A stretch of 64,000 bases of DNA from contig NZ_CP102288.1 in NCBI RefSeq assembly GCF_025151535.1, positions 129,501-193,500 on the forward strand. The letters run 5' to 3'. The notes under the pieces are model-generated. The model made no database searches. It was not told the origin of the DNA and saw nothing but the letters and a program-made list of their open reading frames with translations. This document shows positions 33,401 through 41,269 of the stretch, one piece after another. The stretch comes from Segatella copri DSM 18205 (GTDB lineage Bacteria; Bacteroidota; Bacteroidia; Bacteroidales; Bacteroidaceae). A program made the position numbers and the translations under genes. Every line of letters begins with the position of its first letter. The first letter of the stretch is position 1.

Positions 33401-33551
33401 CATTATAATAGGTGTTGTATCGGGCGTTGAAGGCATGCCACCATCTGCTCTTCGCCGTATTCTTCTGCGTAGAACATCCTGCTATGGTCACTGCAAAGGC
33501 AAGGATAACCATAGCTGGCAAGAAGTTTCTGAATGGGAAATGCTTCAACAT
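30438..33551 (-). CDS. porW: PorW/SprE-like TPR lipoprotein of the type IX secretion system
   Basis: 1037 residues. Lipoprotein signal with the lipobox ending IAGC (Cys26), then KSRWWHAFNARYNTYYNGTVA, the diagnostic start of PorW/SprE proteins. Residues ~100-450 and 590-790 are tetratricopeptide repeats; between them is an Asn/Gly-rich segment (470-520). A C-terminal SPOR-like part (LVIDEQNGLHRMQVKGFRNY, ~870-930) precedes a Thr/Gly/Glu tail with GTTGT units (~985-1015). PorW/SprE is needed for T9SS function, probably linking the motor or translocon to its energised components. Alone on its transcript as far as seen. Confidence 0.88.
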   Translation of the reverse strand: MLKHFPFRNFLPAMVILAFAVTIAGCSTQKNTAKSRWWHAFNARYNTYYNGTVAYIEGSLEKENGNKDNYSEMIPYYTVGNKNSRELGKSNYDRAIEKCEKAIHQHSIKRRPVWDKKRRKTAKDLEWLQRREYNPFLWKAWMLMGRSQFFEGDFQSAAATFAYMSRLYATQPGIYGKARAWLAKSYLESGWIYDAEDVIRNIERDSIHWRAQKEWDKTYALYYLKTGRYQEAVPYLRKAIGYEMRRKQKARLWYLMGQVEALQGHAQNAYRAFKHVIRLNPPYELEFNARISMTEVLATNNSRKMVSKLKRMAASDKNQEYLDQVYYAIGNIHLNQGDTLQAIAAYEKGAAKSSRNGVEKGVLLLHLGNVYWQCHRYGDAKRCYDAAIGLLDQDRKDYKQLSDRSKVLDELVPYTDAIHLQDSLQSLARMSETERNVAIDKVIDALKKQEKEEKRRLADQELAEQQGNSDFGRNNGNGYNSRNNRNQGNSNASSGFGNGAMGNGGFGNANTWYFYSQSAVAQGKQQFERLWGKRKNIDNWQRSNQTVVADTKGVEEMTDEQRDSLLNEAQKKALEKEKEKNLSAEEDPHQRAYYLAQIPLTEEKMAESNQILDDGLLHAGIILKDKLNDLDESERMLQRLVKKNAAYEHLDDAYYHLYLLYNIRKQPAIASRYLDLLKANYPESQWTALLTSPYYEEDAKMGIHLEDSLYAATYDAFKANLYNKVVHNRAISDKRYPEGANRDKFLFIGGLTQLHEGNIQACLDDMQQVVEKYPNSRLSEMAGMILNGVKAGRQLKGGTFDLSNVWSRRNAVLNDDVKSKAKVFSIERNEPFVFMLAYVPDSVNENQLLFEMAKYNFTSYLVRNFDLVIDEQNGLHRMQVKGFRNYDEARQYANDIYQHQAITQLLSKGARGIVISEPNLLLLGTSLSYDDYTLFYTQHLAPLKISKDPLLEEPEEIIQQKKTDDSEENEEENGTTGEIETGTTGTFDNGTTGTLSNETTGTQGTDADIKEEKAPKTTYDNDDSLDLDSEEYDLDGF

Positions 33552-33599
33552 AAATTGCTTCTTTATTTTAAAATTTTTCTTTCGGAGCGTGTGAAAGCC

Positions 33600-34400
33600 T
33601 TAGTGCTTTCTGGCTGCCAGTATCCTTGCTGCTGCAAACAGGATGATGCTGACGAAGATGATGGTTGCACCTGATGGCACATAGAGCAGATAACTGGCAT
33701 AGAGGCCTACGATGCAGTCGATGCAGCCTATCACGATGCTGGCTCCTATCATGCGTTTGTAGCTGTAGGTGAAGAGGTTGGCAGTCATCTGTGGTATGGT
33801 GAGCAGACTGATGGCAAGTACGATGCCCACCATCTTGATGGTTGCCACGATGGTCATGGCGATGAGCGTCATCATCATATATTCTATCGCAGTAACCGGC
33901 AGATGTTGCGATTTGGCAAAGGTGCTGTCGAATGCGATGGTCTGGATAGGACGCAGCAGAAAGGTGAACAGCAATGCTACAAACAGGGTAAGACCTGCCA
34001 GAAGCCAGAGGTCTGTGCTGTCGATGGCAAGTATACTTCCGAAGAGGAAAGAGGGCAGGTCGGGCATGAATCCCGGAGTAAGGAAGCAGCAGATGATGCC
34101 CACGCTCATGCCAAGGGTCCAGAACATGGCGATGGCTGAGTCTTTGCGCACATCTTTCTTCCGTGATACCCATTGCACGCCGAAGGCACTCAAAATGGCG
34201 AATACCATGGCAGAGAGTATGGGGTTGATGCCTGCAAATACGCCGATACCGATGCCGCCAAAAGAGGCATGCGTAATGCCACCGCTGATGAAGACCAGCC
34301 GGCGGGTGACGATGTAGGTGCCTACAAAGCCACACAGGATGCTTGCCAGTAGGGCGCCAATCAGCGCGTTCTGAAAAAATGTATATTGCAGTATATCCAT
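33600..34400 (-). CDS. Metal ABC transporter permease (ZnuB/MntB family)
   Basis: 266 residues with eight or so membrane segments and the family pattern NALIGALLASILCGFVGTYI, VTRRLVFISGGITHASFGGI (the ISG...HASFGGIG cytoplasmic loop) and MTLIAMTIVATIKMVGIVLA. It transports Zn2+, Mn2+ or Fe2+ together with a binding protein and an ATPase, neither of which is nearby, so the metal cannot be told. It lies 48 bp upstream of porW on the same strand. Confidence 0.88.
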   Translation of the reverse strand: MDILQYTFFQNALIGALLASILCGFVGTYIVTRRLVFISGGITHASFGGIGIGVFAGINPILSAMVFAILSAFGVQWVSRKKDVRKDSAIAMFWTLGMSVGIICCFLTPGFMPDLPSFLFGSILAIDSTDLWLLAGLTLFVALLFTFLLRPIQTIAFDSTFAKSQHLPVTAIEYMMMTLIAMTIVATIKMVGIVLAISLLTIPQMTANLFTYSYKRMIGASIVIGCIDCIVGLYASYLLYVPSGATIIFVSIILFAAARILAARKH

Positions 34401-34466
34401 GTCTTTACTTTAAACTTAATACTTTGAACTTTGCGCATTGCATGTTGCGCATTGCGTATTGCACGT

Positions 34467-34850
34467 TTAACTTAAAAAACTGATGACTTCGTCCTTAATC
34501 TGGTTAGGCAGGTTGATGCCTCTCAGTATCAGACTTCGGTTCCATCCCGCCACCTCTTCCGGCTGCATCGTATAGAGCACTTCCGAGAATTCCTCTACCT
34601 CCTCATCGGTATAGTCGTCGGCAGCTCTTCCTGCAAACCGGTCGAGTTCCTCGTCATCGTAGTATTCTATTTCCTTGGTGGCGGCTTCCATCATGCATTC
34701 CTGTTCGCATTTGGAGTTCTCTCCGTTGCAGGTATTGCACGAAACTCCTTCCTGCAAAGGCTCTTCATCCTCTCCCTTGCGATGAGAAATGATGCCGAAA
34801 ATGGCGCTTATCAAGCCTAGGACCACCAGGGCAAAAATCAGGTACAACAT
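34467..34850 (-). CDS. Membrane-anchored Cys-rich conserved Bacteroidales protein
   Basis: 127 residues: one N-terminal membrane helix (1-22), then a cytoplasmic part with a Cys cluster SCNTCNGENSKCEQECMM (four to five Cys, possibly metal binding) and an acidic helical end with DDYTDEEVEEFSEVLYTMQP. No known function. It precedes the metal transporter permease by 67 bp, which would be consistent with a metal-related role (inference). Confidence 0.65.
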   Translation of the reverse strand: MLYLIFALVVLGLISAIFGIISHRKGEDEEPLQEGVSCNTCNGENSKCEQECMMEAATKEIEYYDDEELDRFAGRAADDYTDEEVEEFSEVLYTMQPEEVAGWNRSLILRGINLPNQIKDEVISFLS

Positions 34851-34915
34851 TTACTTTGATCTTTGAATATTGAACTTTATGATTGGTAAAGCTGTTGAAC
34901 AATTAACTATCAACT

Positions 34916-35199
34916 ACTGAAGTTTCGCAAGTAAGCCCCACACGCCCTGAAAGGGCAGAAGCTCCTAGCCCAGGGCATCGCCCTGGGTTATTATGGGCGC
35001 TAGCCTTTCGCCCTGTAAGGGCAAAAGCTTTCAAATACCAAGCAATTAACAAAGCTTTTGCCCTTACAGGGCGCCTTGCTGATTGCTATTATACCCAGGG
35101 CGCTGCCCTGGGCTAGGAGCTTCTGCCCTTTCAGGGCGTGCTGCTTCCAGGAGCTTTTGAGCTTTCAGCCCGTACTTGAATCACATGCGAAACTTCAGT
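34916..35199. repeat. Large palindromic MITE-like element, right copy
   Basis: 284 bp bounded by 14-bp inverted termini ACTGAAGTTTCGCA (34916-34929) and TGCGAAACTTCAGT (35186-35199). Inside are two arms of about 95 bp containing CGCCCTGAAAGGGC, CCCAGGGC...GCCCTGGG and CGCCCTGTAAGGGCAAAAGC, which pair around a short AT-rich centre. No ORF. The right arm 35051-35154 is the inverted complement of 30089-30192. It accounts for most of the gap 34851-35240; the rest is the TTAACTATCAACTATT repeat at 35200-35255. Confidence 0.85.
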
Positions 35200-35255
35200 C
35201 AACTATTAACTGTCAACTATTAACTGTTAACTATCAACTATTAACTTTCAACTAT
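35200..35255. repeat. TTAACTATCAACTAT-type tandem repeat
   Basis: About five units of AACTATTAACTGTCAACTAT type, reaching into the end of aroA (stop codon at 35241-35243). Confidence 0.7.
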
Positions 35256-36485
35256 TTCAAATCCCACTTTCTTCAGGTCTTCCCAATAATGAGGATAGGA
35301 TTTGCTTACCACCTCAGGATTGTTGATTTCAATCTGAGGGAACTTGAAGGCAAGTGGGGCGAAGGCAAGTGCCATGCGATGGTCCTCGTAGGTGTCGATA
35401 GGCTCGAAACTAGGCTCGCAGGTCTCGCCATCCCAAATCAGCGTGTTATCGTTCTCGTCATAAATCACGTAACCTACCTTCTTCAGCTCCTTCTTCAATG
35501 CCTCGATGCGGTCGGTCTCCTTGATCTTGAGACTGGCAAGGCCGGTGAACTTAAACTTTACGCCCAGGGCACAGCAGGCTACAACGATGGTCTGTGCTAG
35601 GTCTGGAGAACCGCTGAAATCGTAGTCAAAACGAGGCAAGAGACAGCGCTGGACTTTCAACTTGACAGGAGAAAGAACATCTCGGTTCTCAAATTCTGAT
35701 TTCACGCCCAGCAGACTGAAGATGTATTTTACGACAGAATCGCCCTGCTTGGAACTGTCGAACAAGCCTTCGAGTCTTACCTCAGAATCAGGGTTTCCGT
35801 TCAGCGCCATCATTTCATACCAGTAAGAAGAAGCGCTCCAGTCATTCTCGATGGTGTAGTCGGCTACGCAGCTGTAAGGTTGTGGCTTTACGGTGATGGT
35901 ATCCACATCGGTCCATTCTGCGCTGGCTCCGAAGTTCTGCATCGTCCACAGCGTGAGGTCGATGTAAGGACGTGATGCTATCTCGCCCGTCAGTTTCAGT
36001 TCCAGACCGTTTTTCAGGATAGGACCAATCATCAGCAGTGCCGAGATATACTGCGAACTGATGTTTCCCACCACTTCGAGATGTCCGCCTTCCAGTGGCT
36101 TACCAACGATGTGGAGTGGAGGATAGCCCTCTTTCTTTTCATACTGTATATCAGCTCCGAGGTAGCGCAGGGCATCTACCAGAATAGCAATAGGGCGGTT
36201 CTGCATGCGCTCGGTACCTGTGATGGTATGCTCGCCCGGTGTAGCAGAAAGATAGGCGGTCATAAAGCGCATGGCGGTACCGGCAGCCTTGATGTTGATG
36301 ACATCAGGCATATCGCGCAGTGCCGCAATGATGACTTCTGTATCATCGCAATCGCTCAGGTTGCGGGGCTGCAACTTGCATCCCGCCATGGCATTGATTA
36401 CCAATGCACGGTTGCTGATACTCTTGGAAGCTGGCAAGTTGATACTTGCATTGAGTTGGCGTGGAGCCTTGATTGTATATTTCAT
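35241..36485 (-). CDS. aroA: 3-phosphoshikimate 1-carboxyvinyltransferase (EPSP synthase)
   Basis: Sixth step of the shikimate pathway: shikimate-3-phosphate plus PEP gives EPSP. 414 residues with LPASKSISNRALVINAMAGC (substrate-binding Lys/Ser/Arg) at ~17-36, TAMRFMTAYLSATPGEHTIT (PEP loop), TERMQNRPI, and the C-terminal KIKETDRIEALKKELKKVG and DHRMALAFA. Slightly shorter than the 427 residues of E. coli AroA, as usual in Bacteroidetes. The last codons overlap a tandem repeat (IVES end). Confidence 0.95.
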   Translation of the reverse strand: MKYTIKAPRQLNASINLPASKSISNRALVINAMAGCKLQPRNLSDCDDTEVIIAALRDMPDVINIKAAGTAMRFMTAYLSATPGEHTITGTERMQNRPIAILVDALRYLGADIQYEKKEGYPPLHIVGKPLEGGHLEVVGNISSQYISALLMIGPILKNGLELKLTGEIASRPYIDLTLWTMQNFGASAEWTDVDTITVKPQPYSCVADYTIENDWSASSYWYEMMALNGNPDSEVRLEGLFDSSKQGDSVVKYIFSLLGVKSEFENRDVLSPVKLKVQRCLLPRFDYDFSGSPDLAQTIVVACCALGVKFKFTGLASLKIKETDRIEALKKELKKVGYVIYDENDNTLIWDGETCEPSFEPIDTYEDHRMALAFAPLAFKFPQIEINNPEVVSKSYPHYWEDLKKVGFEIVES

Positions 36486-36531
36486 TTTCTTCTTGTTTCT
36501 ATTTCTTTTAATACTCTTTTTTCTGATTTTG

Positions 36532-37737
36532 CTATTTCTCAGCCTTCAGTATCCGGATGTCCTTGATGCTGACAGCCTTTTCCTTGGCATATCGGATTGG
36601 GAGGTCATCTTCTGTTTCCGGCATCTCATCCCATGCACGGGTTCTCGGACGAATCTTCTTCGGACCCGGTATCAGGGGCGAATAATACAGAACCTGACGG
36701 ATGCGGTTTGCCTGTTCTGGGGTGAATCGCATGCTGTAACAGATGCTGTAGTCCATCAGATTGTCTGACTGCCATTCCTCATCCTTGCTGTTGGTGCGTT
36801 TGGCAAGCTCTCGCATGCTGAGCGTGGTATCCTTCTTGATGGCTTGTGCCTTGCTGACATATTCTGTCAGCCATTTGCCGTATGCTATTCGGTTGTAGCT
36901 CGGCGTATCATCGCAATAGTCTGAGTCGTCATCATCATCGGCAGCCTCTGAACTTTCTTTTGTAGTCTTTTCCGAGAAGCAGTGGAAGAGACCCAGATAA
37001 TGACCCAGTTCGTGGGCCAGCGTAGCATTCGGGTCGGCTGTATTGTAGGTATATCCTTTATGATTCTTATCTGTAGTATACCGGGTCCCTTCATACTCCC
37101 TTCCCACATAGATTGAGTTAAGCGAAACGCAATAAGGTTTCCCTAGCTTACTCAGCGGATAATTCTTGCCATCGCCCAAACCATCTATCTGCGGATAGCC
37201 GCCTACCTGATAAGGCAGATGACTGATGCCCAGCGTGGTGCTGTTTTCATCGGTCTTCTTGAAGGCATATACCATCACATTGATGTAGTTGTTCTGGTCC
37301 CAGCAGTACTTAGCATTCTTTTTGTCCTTCATGAAGCTCTCGCAGTCGAACTCCGATTCTGGAACCTTGATATATTCTACACCCGGTGTACTGAGTCTCT
37401 TGCCGCTCTCATTCTTCTCAGCCAGTTCGAACAGGATATGCAGGTTCTCGCTCGGGATGGTATCCATCTGATAGTTGTAGACATCACCCTGATAAAGTTC
37501 GTTCACATTGGAGAGAATCTCCTTGAGGCGGGTATATTCAATGTATTGCGTGGAGTCCCTGTAGAAGACATGAAAGATGACAGGCAGATGATAAACATAA
37601 TCATCGCCTGTAATGATATCTGTGTCACGGTCTTGTCCGTGGGATATGATAGGGTCGCCGATAGAGCCTTCGGTATCCTTGCATGATGCAAAGCTGAGGA
37701 CGGTGAGGGCGATCATGAAATAAAGAATTTTTCTCAT
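36532..37737 (-). CDS. Zinc-dependent metalloprotease lipoprotein (M43-like)
   Basis: 401 residues with a lipobox ending FASC (Cys19) followed by KDTEGS, so it should be exported and lipidated. The extended zinc motif HELGHYLGLFH at about 236-246 (HExxHxxGxxH) is that of metzincins, and the later DNLMDYS carries the Met-turn region. The family is found in Bacteroidales as metalloproteinase lipoproteins related to pappalysin-type M43 peptidases. It is 46 bp upstream of aroA on the same strand, but the two functions are unrelated. Confidence 0.85.
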   Translation of the reverse strand: MRKILYFMIALTVLSFASCKDTEGSIGDPIISHGQDRDTDIITGDDYVYHLPVIFHVFYRDSTQYIEYTRLKEILSNVNELYQGDVYNYQMDTIPSENLHILFELAEKNESGKRLSTPGVEYIKVPESEFDCESFMKDKKNAKYCWDQNNYINVMVYAFKKTDENSTTLGISHLPYQVGGYPQIDGLGDGKNYPLSKLGKPYCVSLNSIYVGREYEGTRYTTDKNHKGYTYNTADPNATLAHELGHYLGLFHCFSEKTTKESSEAADDDDDSDYCDDTPSYNRIAYGKWLTEYVSKAQAIKKDTTLSMRELAKRTNSKDEEWQSDNLMDYSICYSMRFTPEQANRIRQVLYYSPLIPGPKKIRPRTRAWDEMPETEDDLPIRYAKEKAVSIKDIRILKAEK

Positions 37738-38118
37738 GTGCGTACCTTATATTATATATTTTCGTGCAAAAATACAAAAATAAAAGAAGATAGGCGAGAA
37801 ATATCCTGAAAAAGTTTCTCGAAATGCCAAAAAACTTGTGCTTCCATCTTCTTGATGTATATCAATTCAGTTACATTTTGTAAACTTGGCTCCATGAAAA
37901 TAGCGTTTTATAAGGTATACCTTCGTGTAATATGCAATTTTTTAGGCTATGAAATTGCAAATTGTAAGCTTGTGTGCGTTCAAAATCAAAAAGTATTACT
38001 TGCTCAAAAAATAAGATAAAATAGCGTTAAGGAATTATGATTTTTTCGGAAATCGTTGTATCTTTGCACCAGAAAAAGAAACAAAGACAATTACAATAAC
38101 ATCCTAAAAATAAACAAT
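37738..38118. other. 381-bp intergenic region with a promoter-like element
   Basis: AT-rich. TATCTTTG at 38059-38066 is a -7 element about 50 bp before the 38119 gene; no good TTTG stands 19-20 bp upstream. On the minus strand a promoter for the protease may lie near 37766-37785. No ORF that I would support. Confidence 0.45.
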
Positions 38119-38625
38119 ATGAAACGAATGATATTATTCTCATTGATGGCTTTGATGACCATAGCAGCTTTCGGTCGTAAGCACGTAGAGAATGCAACAG
38201 TTGTAGCTGACACTATTTTCTATGCAGAAAATATGAGCAATGTAGCCAGTGCAGATCAGGCTAGTTATTACAGACTGCTGATGACTACTGGTTCTGGCCT
38301 TAACAAGAAGGACGTTTTCCAGGACTTCTATATGAACGGTAATCTCCGTGCTGAAGGTGGTTATAGTTTTATCGACCTCGGCAACGATCGCAATACTATC
38401 TTTGATGGTGAGGTTACTACCTATTATAAGAATGGTAAGGAGAAGTGGCATGGCAACTATGTCAATGGTAAGCGCGAAGGCTACTTCACCCTCCAGCTCC
38501 GTGAAGGCGGTGTAGCTGTCGTTCAGTTCAAGAATGGCAAGTCTGTTCACGATTACTTCATGGTAACTTACAAGGACGGTTCTTCTGAGAAGAGAAATCT
38601 CTCTGAGTTGAAGCAGTTCATGTAA
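38119..38625 (+). CDS. Secreted protein with MORN-like repeats
   Basis: 168 residues. Start chosen at ATG 38119 (MKRMILFSLMALMTIAAFGR, a signal peptide); the frame is open further upstream but through the promoter. The mature part has short repeated strands of the MORN/YwqK kind: YMNGNLRAEGGYSF, GEVTTYYKNGKEKWHGNYVN and GKREGYFTLQLREGG. Such repeats form beta-hairpins; a binding role is inferred at most. Monocistronic, with a terminator at 38721-38759. Confidence 0.7.
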   Translation: MKRMILFSLMALMTIAAFGRKHVENATVVADTIFYAENMSNVASADQASYYRLLMTTGSGLNKKDVFQDFYMNGNLRAEGGYSFIDLGNDRNTIFDGEVTTYYKNGKEKWHGNYVNGKREGYFTLQLREGGVAVVQFKNGKSVHDYFMVTYKDGSSEKRNLSELKQFM

Positions 38626-38720
38626 TCAGAAATAAGCAACTATGTAGTTTTGTTACTTCATTGAATTAGAAGAAAATCTCTCTTATATAAATTAAAATTT
38701 TATGTTGATATGACCAATAT

Positions 38721-38759
38721 GGGGATGGCTTCCGTGAGGAAGGTGCATCCCCTTTTTTT
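38721..38759 (+). terminator. Terminator after the MORN-like gene
   Basis: GGGGATG-G-CTTCC pairs with GGAAG-GTG-CATCCCC, followed by TTTTTTT. Confidence 0.85.
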
Positions 38760-38782
38760 ATAACCTATATTTACCAACAACA

Positions 38783-38822
38783 AGAAGAGGGTGAATCATA
38801 AACTTATGACACACCCTCTTCT
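38783..38822 (-). terminator. Hairpin terminator after xth
   Basis: AGAAGAGGGTG (38783-38793) and CACCCTCTTCT (38812-38822) form a perfect 11-bp stem. On the minus strand it lies 35 bp after the xth stop and is followed by TGTTGTTGG. Confidence 0.6.
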
Positions 38823-38856
38823 GATTATTCTTGTTGATGTTGGATGAAAGGTAGGA

Positions 38857-39609
38857 TTAGAACGTTAAATCTACTTCTACCGGACAATGGTCGCTGCCCA
38901 TGATTTCTGTATGGATCTTAGCTTCTGTAATCTGTTCCTTGATACGGTCGGAGACAAGGAAGTAGTCAATACGCCAACCGGCATTCTTCTCGCGCGCCTT
39001 GAAACGGTATGACCACCACGAATAGGTTACCTCATCAGGATGGAGATAACGGAAGCTGTCGGTGAAACCATCATTCAGAAGAACGGTCATCTTTTCGCGC
39101 TCTTCATCGGTGAAACCGGCATTACGGCGGTTGGTCTTCGGATTCTTGATATCTATCTCTTCATGTGCTACATTCAGATCGCCGCAGATGATAACAGGTT
39201 TCTTGGCGTCAAGAGATTTCAGGAACTTTCGGAAATCGTCTTCCCAAGTCATGCGATAATCCAGGCGCTTGAGCTCTGTCTGCGAATTTGGGGTGTAGCA
39301 GGTAACGAGATAGAACTGGTCATATTCCAGCGTGATGATTCTGCCTTCATGATCATGTTCCTCTACGCCCATACCATAACTTACGTTCAATGGCTTGTGC
39401 TTGGTATAGATAGCTGTACCGGAGTATCCTTTTTTCTCAGCGTAGTTCCAATAACTCTCGTAGCCCTCAAACTGAAGGTCTAGCTGTCCCTCCTGCATCT
39501 TTGTTTCCTGCAGGCAGAAGAAGTCGGCATCGAGTTCCTTAAACTGGTTCTCGAAGTCCTTGCCCACGCAAGCGCGCAGGCCATTTACATTCCAAGATAT
39601 AAACTTCAT
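38857..39609 (-). CDS. xth: Exodeoxyribonuclease III
   Basis: AP endonuclease/3'-5' exonuclease in base excision repair. 250 residues with FISWNVNGLRA at the start, CLQETKM (catalytic Glu) near 33-39, GDLNVAHEEID with the catalytic Asp/Asn pair, SWWSYRF and the C-terminal GSDHCPVEVDL with the catalytic His. Normal length. Its start is separated from folE by a repeat region, so it may be transcribed from folE's promoter or its own. Confidence 0.93.
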   Translation of the reverse strand: MKFISWNVNGLRACVGKDFENQFKELDADFFCLQETKMQEGQLDLQFEGYESYWNYAEKKGYSGTAIYTKHKPLNVSYGMGVEEHDHEGRIITLEYDQFYLVTCYTPNSQTELKRLDYRMTWEDDFRKFLKSLDAKKPVIICGDLNVAHEEIDIKNPKTNRRNAGFTDEEREKMTVLLNDGFTDSFRYLHPDEVTYSWWSYRFKAREKNAGWRIDYFLVSDRIKEQITEAKIHTEIMGSDHCPVEVDLTF

Positions 39610-39610
39610 T

Positions 39611-39700
39611 TTTTTATAGTTTATAGTTAAGAGTTAATAGTTTACTGTTGATGGCAAGAATGCTCTATAAACTATCAACTGTAGACTATTAACTATATAT
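39611..39700. repeat. TTAATAGTTTATAG-type repeat between xth and folE
   Basis: TATAGTTTATAGTTAAGAGT and its inverted counterpart CTATAAACTATCAACTGTAG around a short centre; can form a stem. Confidence 0.7.
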
Positions 39701-40293
39701 TAGATTCTTTTACTTTCTCCTCTCAGCAGACTCATAAACTCCTGGCGGGTGTTCAGTGAATTGAAGACTCCGCTGTAGTCGCTGGTGGTGGTAATGGAAT
39801 TCTGTTTCTCTACACCTCGCATCTGCATGCACATGTGCTTGGCTTCTATCACTACCATCACGCCCTGCGGATTCAATGTTTCCTGAATACAGTCTTTAAT
39901 CTGCTGGGTAAGACGCTCCTGTACCTGGAGACGGTGGCTGTAGATATCAACCACACGGGCAATCTTGCTCAGACCTGTAATCTTGCCGTTCGGGATATAG
40001 GCTACATGCACCTTGCCATAGAAAGGAAGCATGTGGTGCTCGCACATCGAGAAGAAATCAATATCTTTCACGATGACCATCTGGTTGTATTTCTCTTCAA
40101 AGAGGGCATCGGTCAATACCTTGTGTGCATCCTGTGTATAGCCACGGGTCAGTATCTGCATAGCCTTGGCTACTCGCATCGGTGTTTTTACAAGTCCTTC
40201 ACGTTCAGGGTCTTCTCCCAAGAGCTTTAATACTTCAGTATAGTGTTCTGCGAGTTCGTCCAATCCCTCGCGAAATTCTGTTTCTGGATTCAT
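39700..40293 (-). CDS. folE: GTP cyclohydrolase I
   Basis: Converts GTP to 7,8-dihydroneopterin triphosphate, first step of folate (and queuosine) synthesis. 197 residues with [20 protein letters not shown] (zinc-binding Cys and His), [20 protein letters not shown], and CMQMRGV with the second zinc Cys. Normal length. folK at 56939 is another folate gene in the window but not in the same operon. Confidence 0.95.
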   Translation of the reverse strand: MNPETEFREGLDELAEHYTEVLKLLGEDPEREGLVKTPMRVAKAMQILTRGYTQDAHKVLTDALFEEKYNQMVIVKDIDFFSMCEHHMLPFYGKVHVAYIPNGKITGLSKIARVVDIYSHRLQVQERLTQQIKDCIQETLNPQGVMVVIEAKHMCMQMRGVEKQNSITTTSDYSGVFNSLNTRQEFMSLLRGESKRI

Positions 40294-40307
40294 CTTATTT
40301 AATTTAT

Positions 40308-40475
40308 AATTCTTAATTAATAGTCAATAATTTACAATTAATAGTTTATAGTTAGGCCTACGGCATAAAAGTTTATAATTTATAATTAATAGTTTATAGT
40401 TAGACCTACGGCATAAATGCTGTAAACTATCAACTGTAAACTATCAGCTGTTAACTATCAACTATAAACTATTAA
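40308..40475. repeat. TTAATAGTTTATAG-type repeat array between folE and the SPOR gene
   Basis: The longest block of this type: several AATAGTTTATAGTTAGGCCT and AATTTATAATTAATAGTTTA units, then inverted units (CTGTAAACTATCAACTG). TTAGGCCTACGGCATAAA occurs twice, so a 60-bp unit is itself duplicated. Confidence 0.75.
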
Positions 40476-41123
40476 CTAGTACTGTACCGTAATCTGTCCC
40501 TTTACAAGGCATGCCTGTCTGTATCCCAGGGAACGAACCTTGGCAAGCATCTTCTGGGCTTCAGCTAAACTGCGGAAGTTGCCCATTCGGCAAATCCATC
40601 TTGGAGAGTAGAAATGAACATAAACCGGCTGCTCAGGGAAATGAACTTTCAGCTGATTGCCAGTCTGTTCTGCTTTCAGGCGGTCGTTACGCGAATTGCC
40701 GCCTGCAAAAGCCTGTACTCTATATCCTGTAACCTTATAGCTCTTGCGCATCACTTTCTTGCGCATATCCACTACAGGTGTCTCTGTTTCTTCTTTTTTG
40801 TTCTCTGCCTTTTGGGCATTGTTCACATGGGCATTCTCTCGGTTTGCCTCATGATGCTGTGGCTCAGTCTTCTTCAGGGAATCAGGCTCCTGCTTGTGCT
40901 GAGTTTCAGGCTCTTTTTCTTTTTTCTGTGGGGTAGTCTTAGTCTTGTCGTCTTGTGGAATCACTTGTTTGCCGTTTACCAGTTCATCAATCGCCTTACT
41001 TTGGTTCACGGTTACAACACCCTTTCCCGGTTCCTTCTTTTTGAGATGGTCCAGGTAGTTCTGCGCATTAGCTGTGAATGTTGAGCAGAGGATCATAATC
41101 AATAATGTGACGAATTGTTTCAT
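40476..41123 (-). CDS. SPOR domain-containing secreted protein
   Basis: 215 residues. Signal peptide MKQFVTLLIMILCSTFTANA, a Lys/Glu/Gln/His-rich linker (50-120), and a C-terminal SPOR domain: GYRVQAFAGGNSRNDRLKAE, YVHFYSPRWICRMGNFRSLA and LAKVRSLGYRQACLVKG. SPOR domains bind denuded peptidoglycan, usually at the septum. Acts in the periplasm. Downstream of tpiA with a terminator-like hairpin between. Confidence 0.85.
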   Translation of the reverse strand: MKQFVTLLIMILCSTFTANAQNYLDHLKKKEPGKGVVTVNQSKAIDELVNGKQVIPQDDKTKTTPQKKEKEPETQHKQEPDSLKKTEPQHHEANRENAHVNNAQKAENKKEETETPVVDMRKKVMRKSYKVTGYRVQAFAGGNSRNDRLKAEQTGNQLKVHFPEQPVYVHFYSPRWICRMGNFRSLAEAQKMLAKVRSLGYRQACLVKGQITVQY

Positions 41124-41163
41124 GACTATTCCTTTTATGTTTGTCGTCTTGTTTTTTTAACAG

Positions 41164-41200
41164 CACCTTATTTTTAGTTCTCTCAATATATAATAAGGTG
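41164..41200. repeat. Dyad upstream of the SPOR gene
   Basis: CACCTTATT and AATAAGGTG stand 18 bp apart. No T run; could be a regulator site or the second half of the tpiA terminator region. Confidence 0.4.
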
Positions 41201-41211
41201 TAATGAAGAAT

Positions 41212-41245
41212 GAAGGGATGCGCTTCACGAAGAAGGCATCCCTTC
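41212..41245 (-). terminator. Terminator after tpiA
   Basis: GAAGGGATGC (41212-41221) and GCATCCCTTC (41236-41245), 25 bp after the tpiA stop on the minus strand, followed by ATTCTTCATT. Confidence 0.6.
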
Positions 41246-41269
41246 GGGAAATGTAATATCCTTGTGAGA

